From Flavobacteriales bacterium UBA2426 (lineage in GTDB: Bacteria; Bacteroidota; Bacteroidia; Flavobacteriales_F; PHOS-HE28), in assembly GCA_002342985.1 (NCBI GenBank), contig DDRC01000216.1:1-16719 (forward strand): a stretch of 16,719 nt of DNA, in the 5' to 3' direction. Position 1 is the first letter of the stretch. Each line of letters starts with the position of its first letter. Under the pieces are notes generated by a model that saw only the letters and a program-made list of their open reading frames with translations, made no database searches and was not told the DNA's origin. Made by a program: the position numbers and the translations under genes. Of the stretch, positions 14,054 through 16,719 are shown in pieces.

Positions 14054-15915
14054 TTCCTCAGCAGGTTTAGCACGGCCTCTTTGATCTCCGCGCTGGTGAA
14101 AGGCAAACCTTGGATCTTGTTAAGGCCTTGTGCATCCACGAGGAATTCCGCGCGGAGCAGCTGTCGCAGCTGGCCGCTGTTCATCTCGGGAACCAGCACC
14201 TGCTTGTACTTCTTCAGCAGCGGCCCCAGACCTTTGTTGAAGGGGAAGAGGTGGCGCAGGTGCACGTGCGCCACGCTGCGGCCCTCGGCCTGCAACTCGA
14301 GCGCGGCTGTCCGAATCGCGCCGTACGTGCTGCCCCAGCCCACGATGAGGACATCACCTTCGGGGGGGCCGCTGTCCAACCGGATGGGCTTGAAGCGGTC
14401 GGCTATCCGCGCGACCTTCTCGGCGCGCAGGCGCACCATCAATTCATGGTTCCTCGGCTCGTAGCTGATGTTGCCGGTCTTGTCCTGCTTCTCGATGCCG
14501 CCGATGCGGTGCTGGAGCGCCGGCTGTCCGGGAAGCGCCCATGGGCGCACGCCGCGCTCGTCGCGCAAGTAAGGCAGGAACCGCTCGCCATCGTTCGGTG
14601 CCTTGATGAAGGGCGGGGCGATCTCCGGCAGATCGCCCGACTGCGGGAAGCGCCAGGGCTCCGCGCCGTTGGCGATGTAGCCGTCGGTGAGCAGGATCAC
14701 GGGCGTCATGTGCTCCAGTGCGATCTGCACCGCCTCGAAGGCCATATCGAAGCAGTCGATGGGCGTGCTGGCCGCGATCACGGGGATGGGCGCCTCGCCG
14801 TTGCGGCCATGCACCGCCTGCCAGAGGTCGGCCTGCTCGGTCTTGGTGGGCAGGCCCGTGCTGGGGCCGCCGCGCTGCACGTTCACGATCACCAGGGGCA
14901 GCTCGAGCATGAACGCGAGTCCCATGGCCTCCGTCTTCAGCGCGACCCCGGGGCCACTGCTGGCCGTCACGCCCAGCGCCCCGCCATAGCTGGCACCGAT
15001 GGCCGAAGCGATGGCGGCGATCTCATCCTCTGCCTGGAAGGTGACCACCCCGAAGTTCTTGTGGCGCGAGAGCTCGTGCAGGATGTCGCTGGCCGGCGTG
15101 ATGGGGTAGCTGCCATAGAAGAGGCCCAGCTTCGCCTTCTGCGCGCCCGCCACCAGGCCCAGCGCCACGCCCTGGTTACCGGTGATGCTGCGGTATGTGC
15201 CCTTGGGCATCGGCGCGGGCTTCACCTCGAAGCGCGTGGTGAAGGTCTCGCTGGTATCCCCGAAATGGTAACCGGCCTTGAGCGCGCGCAGGTTGGCCTC
15301 GAGCAGGTCCGGCTTCCTGGCGAACTTCTGCTGCAGGAAGCGCTCGCTGCTCTCCATCCCCCGGTTGAACATCCAGTTGATGAAGCCGAGCACGAACATG
15401 TTCTTGCAGCGGTCCTTCTCCTTCATGCCGAGGGTGAGGCCCTCGAGGGCGGCACGCGTCATCTTGGTGACATCCACGCTGTGGAGCACGTACTGCGCCA
15501 AGGTGCCGTCGGTGAGCGGGTCGGCCTCGTCGATGTAGCCCGCGAGGCGCAGGTTCTTCTTGTCGAAGCCATCGCTATTGGCGATGATGATGCCGCCAGG
15601 CTTCAGCTTGTTGAGGTTCGCCTTGAGCGCCGCGGCGTTCATCACCACCAGAACGTCGCACTGGTCGCCGGGAGTGAAGACCTCCACGCTGCCGAAGTGG
15701 AGCTGGAAGCCGCTCACGCCGGCGAGGGTGCCCTGCGGCGCCCGGATCTCGGCCGGGAAATTGGGGAAGGTGCTGACATCATTGCCGAAGAGCGCACTGC
15801 TGTCCGTGAACTGCGCGCCGGTGAGCTGGATGCCGTCGCCGCTGTCGCCGGCGAAGAGGATGACCACGTTCCGCCGTTCCTCGACGGCCTTGGCCTGCTG
15901 CGTTGCTGTAGGCAT
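14050..15915 (-). CDS. korA: 2-oxoacid:ferredoxin oxidoreductase, fused gamma-alpha subunit
   Basis: Partner of KorB, 621 residues. The N-terminal gamma domain (about 15-195) contains AGDSGDGIQLTGAQF (22-36), STFPNFPAEIRAP (48-60) and QCDVLVVMN. The alpha part starts near 245 with GNQGVALGL, GSYPITPASD (268-277), QAEDEIAAI (294-302), ASSGPG (318-323) and NVQRGGPSTGLPT (345-357); the C-terminal domain binds cofactor and the partner subunit. I prefer the ATG at 15915, because the open frame to 15987 adds 24 residues unlike the family and would run through the promoter element. A TACCTTCG element lies 12 nt upstream. The stop overlaps korB by four bases. Substrate specificity (2-oxoglutarate) is inferred. 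Confidence 0.93.
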   Translation of the reverse strand: MPTATQQAKAVEERRNVVILFAGDSGDGIQLTGAQFTDSSALFGNDVSTFPNFPAEIRAPQGTLAGVSGFQLHFGSVEVFTPGDQCDVLVVMNAAALKANLNKLKPGGIIIANSDGFDKKNLRLAGYIDEADPLTDGTLAQYVLHSVDVTKMTRAALEGLTLGMKEKDRCKNMFVLGFINWMFNRGMESSERFLQQKFARKPDLLEANLRALKAGYHFGDTSETFTTRFEVKPAPMPKGTYRSITGNQGVALGLVAGAQKAKLGLFYGSYPITPASDILHELSRHKNFGVVTFQAEDEIAAIASAIGASYGGALGVTASSGPGVALKTEAMGLAFMLELPLVIVNVQRGGPSTGLPTKTEQADLWQAVHGRNGEAPIPVIAASTPIDCFDMAFEAVQIALEHMTPVILLTDGYIANGAEPWRFPQSGDLPEIAPPFIKAPNDGERFLPYLRDERGVRPWALPGQPALQHRIGGIEKQDKTGNISYEPRNHELMVRLRAEKVARIADRFKPIRLDSGPPEGDVLIVGWGSTYGAIRTAALELQAEGRSVAHVHLRHLFPFNKGLGPLLKKYKQVLVPEMNSGQLRQLLRAEFLVDAQGLNKIQGLPFTSAEIKEAVLNLLRK

Positions 15916-15927
15916 GGAATTCCGGCG

Positions 15928-15935
15928 CGAAGGTA
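15928..15935 (-). promoter_or_regulatory. Putative -7 element for korAB
   Basis: The minus strand reads TACCTTCG, a TAnnTTyG match, ending 12 nt upstream of the chosen korA start and giving a leader of roughly 7 nt. Its presence supports the start at 15915 over the longer open frame. Confidence 0.45.
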
Positions 15936-15957
15936 GGGCTGCGTCGTTGGGCGTGGG

Positions 15958-15973
15958 GGTGACCACCGTCACC
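15958..15973. repeat. Perfect inverted repeat upstream of korA
   Basis: GGTGAC-CACC-GTCACC is a perfect 6-bp inverted repeat with a 4-nt spacer, beginning 22 nt upstream of the putative korA -7 element. It could be an operator for korAB, or a hairpin ending the upstream mrp-nfu transcript. No T-run follows on the minus strand. Confidence 0.45.
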
Positions 15974-16012
15974 GCAGCAAGCAACACGGCTGGCGCCCGG
16001 ATGTTCGCGCCC

Positions 16013-16297
16013 TCAGGCGGTAAGGCCCGCCCCCGGCTCCCGAACGGGCAGGTTGACGGCCTCCACGCTCAGGATGGCGGGCGCCGCGCGCTTGATGGCC
16101 TCCTCCACACCGGCCTTCATGGTCATGGGCACCATGGCGCAGCTGGTGCAGGCTCCATGAAGGCGCACCCGGGCCACGCCTTCGGCCGTCACCTCCTCCA
16201 GGGTGATGTCGCCGCCATCGGCCTCGAGGAAGGGCCGCAGCTCACCGAGGGCTTCCCGAATGCGGGCCTCCAACGATTCACGTTCCATGCGGTCCAT
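16013..16297 (-). CDS. NifU C-terminal-domain protein (Nfu-type Fe-S scaffold/carrier)
   Basis: A 94-residue stand-alone Nfu domain. It contains LRPFLEADGGDITLEEV (19-35) and the cluster-binding GACTSCAMVPMTMKAGVE (48-65), with the two cysteines of CTSC bridging a [4Fe-4S] cluster in a dimer. Such proteins transfer clusters to target enzymes. It starts 3 nt after the mrp stop, so the two are surely co-transcribed, and lies 97 nt upstream of korA. The ATG at 16297 is used; a second in-frame ATG three codons later is equally possible. High confidence in family. Confidence 0.93.
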   Translation of the reverse strand: MDRMERESLEARIREALGELRPFLEADGGDITLEEVTAEGVARVRLHGACTSCAMVPMTMKAGVEEAIKRAAPAILSVEAVNLPVREPGAGLTA

Positions 16298-16300
16298 GGC

Positions 16301-16719
16301 TCAGGCGGGCATGGCATGCAGCACCTTGTCGGCGACTGCGGCGCAAAGATGGCCGAACGGCTCGGCAGCAGGCGTACCGCCCTGCAGTACAGCCGGCCGG
16401 CCCACGTCACCCGCCTCTCGCACGCTCTGAATCAGCGGCACCTCGCCCAGGAAGGGAACGCCCAGCTCCTCGGCCAGCGCCTTCGCCCCCCCCCTGCCGA
16501 AGATGTAGTAGCGATTGCCCGGCAGCTCGGCCGGTGTGAACCAGGCCATGTTCTCCACGATGCCCAGCACCGGCACGTTCACGCTGGGAAGCCTGAACAT
16601 GCCAACACCCTTGCGCGCATCGATGAGGGCCACCGGCTGCGGCGTGCTCACGATGATGGCGCCCGAGAGGGGCACCGCCTGCACGAGCGAGAGGTGGATG
16701 TCGCCGGTGCCCGGCGGCA
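16301..16719 (-). CDS. mrp: Mrp/ApbC/NBP35-family Fe-S cluster carrier ATPase, C-terminal part, runs off right edge
   Basis: The frame is open to the window edge. From the edge it reads PGTGDIHLSLVQAVPLSGAI and continues with VSTPQPVALIDARKGVGMF, the conserved core of Mrp P-loop ATPases (the DxPPGTGD switch region). A GIVENMAWF segment and FGRGGAKALAEELGVPFLGE follow, then a QSVREAGDVGRPAV segment, all typical of the family. About 138 residues are visible; the nucleotide-binding loop and N-terminal domain lie outside. A GTG at 16684 is inside the conserved domain, so it is not the start. Mrp proteins bind and hand over [4Fe-4S] clusters, which fits the adjacent nfu gene. Confidence 0.93.
   Translation of the reverse strand, partial: PPGTGDIHLSLVQAVPLSGAIIVSTPQPVALIDARKGVGMFRLPSVNVPVLGIVENMAWFTPAELPGNRYYIFGRGGAKALAEELGVPFLGEVPLIQSVREAGDVGRPAVLQGGTPAAEPFGHLCAAVADKVLHAMPA

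Noticed and set aside
13043..14464. 473-codon open frame on the plus strand opposite korB and the end of korA
   Set aside because: Shadow frame; the opposite strand holds the conserved cysteines and thiamine-diphosphate motif of KorB.
14110..15936. 608-codon open frame on the plus strand opposite korA
   Set aside because: Shadow of korA; low-complexity A/R/G/H/L composition and no family motif.

Overview
The window reads mainly as a GC-rich member of the Bacteroidota, probably Flavobacteriales-like. The evidence is the gliding genes gldB and gldC, the Bacteroidota order of the division/cell-wall (dcw) cluster (mraZ-rsmH-ftsL-ftsI-murE-mraY with no murF in between), a long-loop MraY N-terminal half, a PASTA-tailed FtsI, a general lack of Shine-Dalgarno sequences, and several TAnnTTyG promoter elements. 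The leftmost ~1.7 kb does not fit this. The last ~90 residues of MraY, all of MurD and the first codons of FtsW look proteobacterial (beta/gamma-like). The switch occurs inside mraY at the conserved FMGDTGSLALGG motif, so the contig is probably a metagenomic chimera or, less likely, a real recombinant.

Layout. Positions 1-7995, minus strand: a tightly packed dcw operon (mraZ, rsmH, ftsL-like, ftsI, murE, mraY, murD, start of ftsW), with most junctions overlapping or abutting. Positions 7996-8432: a non-coding, AT-richer control region with the mraZ promoter and two MraZ-box-like repeat pairs pointing in opposite directions. Positions 8433-9911, plus strand: an alpha/beta hydrolase and the ribosome-assembly GTPase engB. 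Positions 9972-11416, minus strand: gldC and gldB. Positions 11430-13021, plus strand: an outer-membrane beta-barrel protein, a strong intrinsic terminator, and nadE. Positions 13025-16719, minus strand: korB and korA (a two-subunit 2-oxoacid:ferredoxin oxidoreductase), then an Nfu-type Fe-S protein and the C-terminal part of Mrp, which runs off the right edge.

How the genes work together. The dcw genes make lipid II precursors (MurE, MraY, MurD) and the septal synthase machinery (FtsL, FtsI, FtsW), under the MraZ regulator. GldB/GldC and the beta-barrel protein are cell-envelope proteins; GldB/GldC are linked to gliding. NadE makes NAD+. Mrp and Nfu carry Fe-S clusters and lie just upstream of the Fe-S enzyme KorAB, which suggests cofactor delivery. 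No mobile element, CRISPR array, rRNA or tRNA was recognised. Nothing here looks like a new multi-gene system. The most useful observations are the mraY junction, the paired MraZ-like boxes, and the repeated promoter motif close to start codons.
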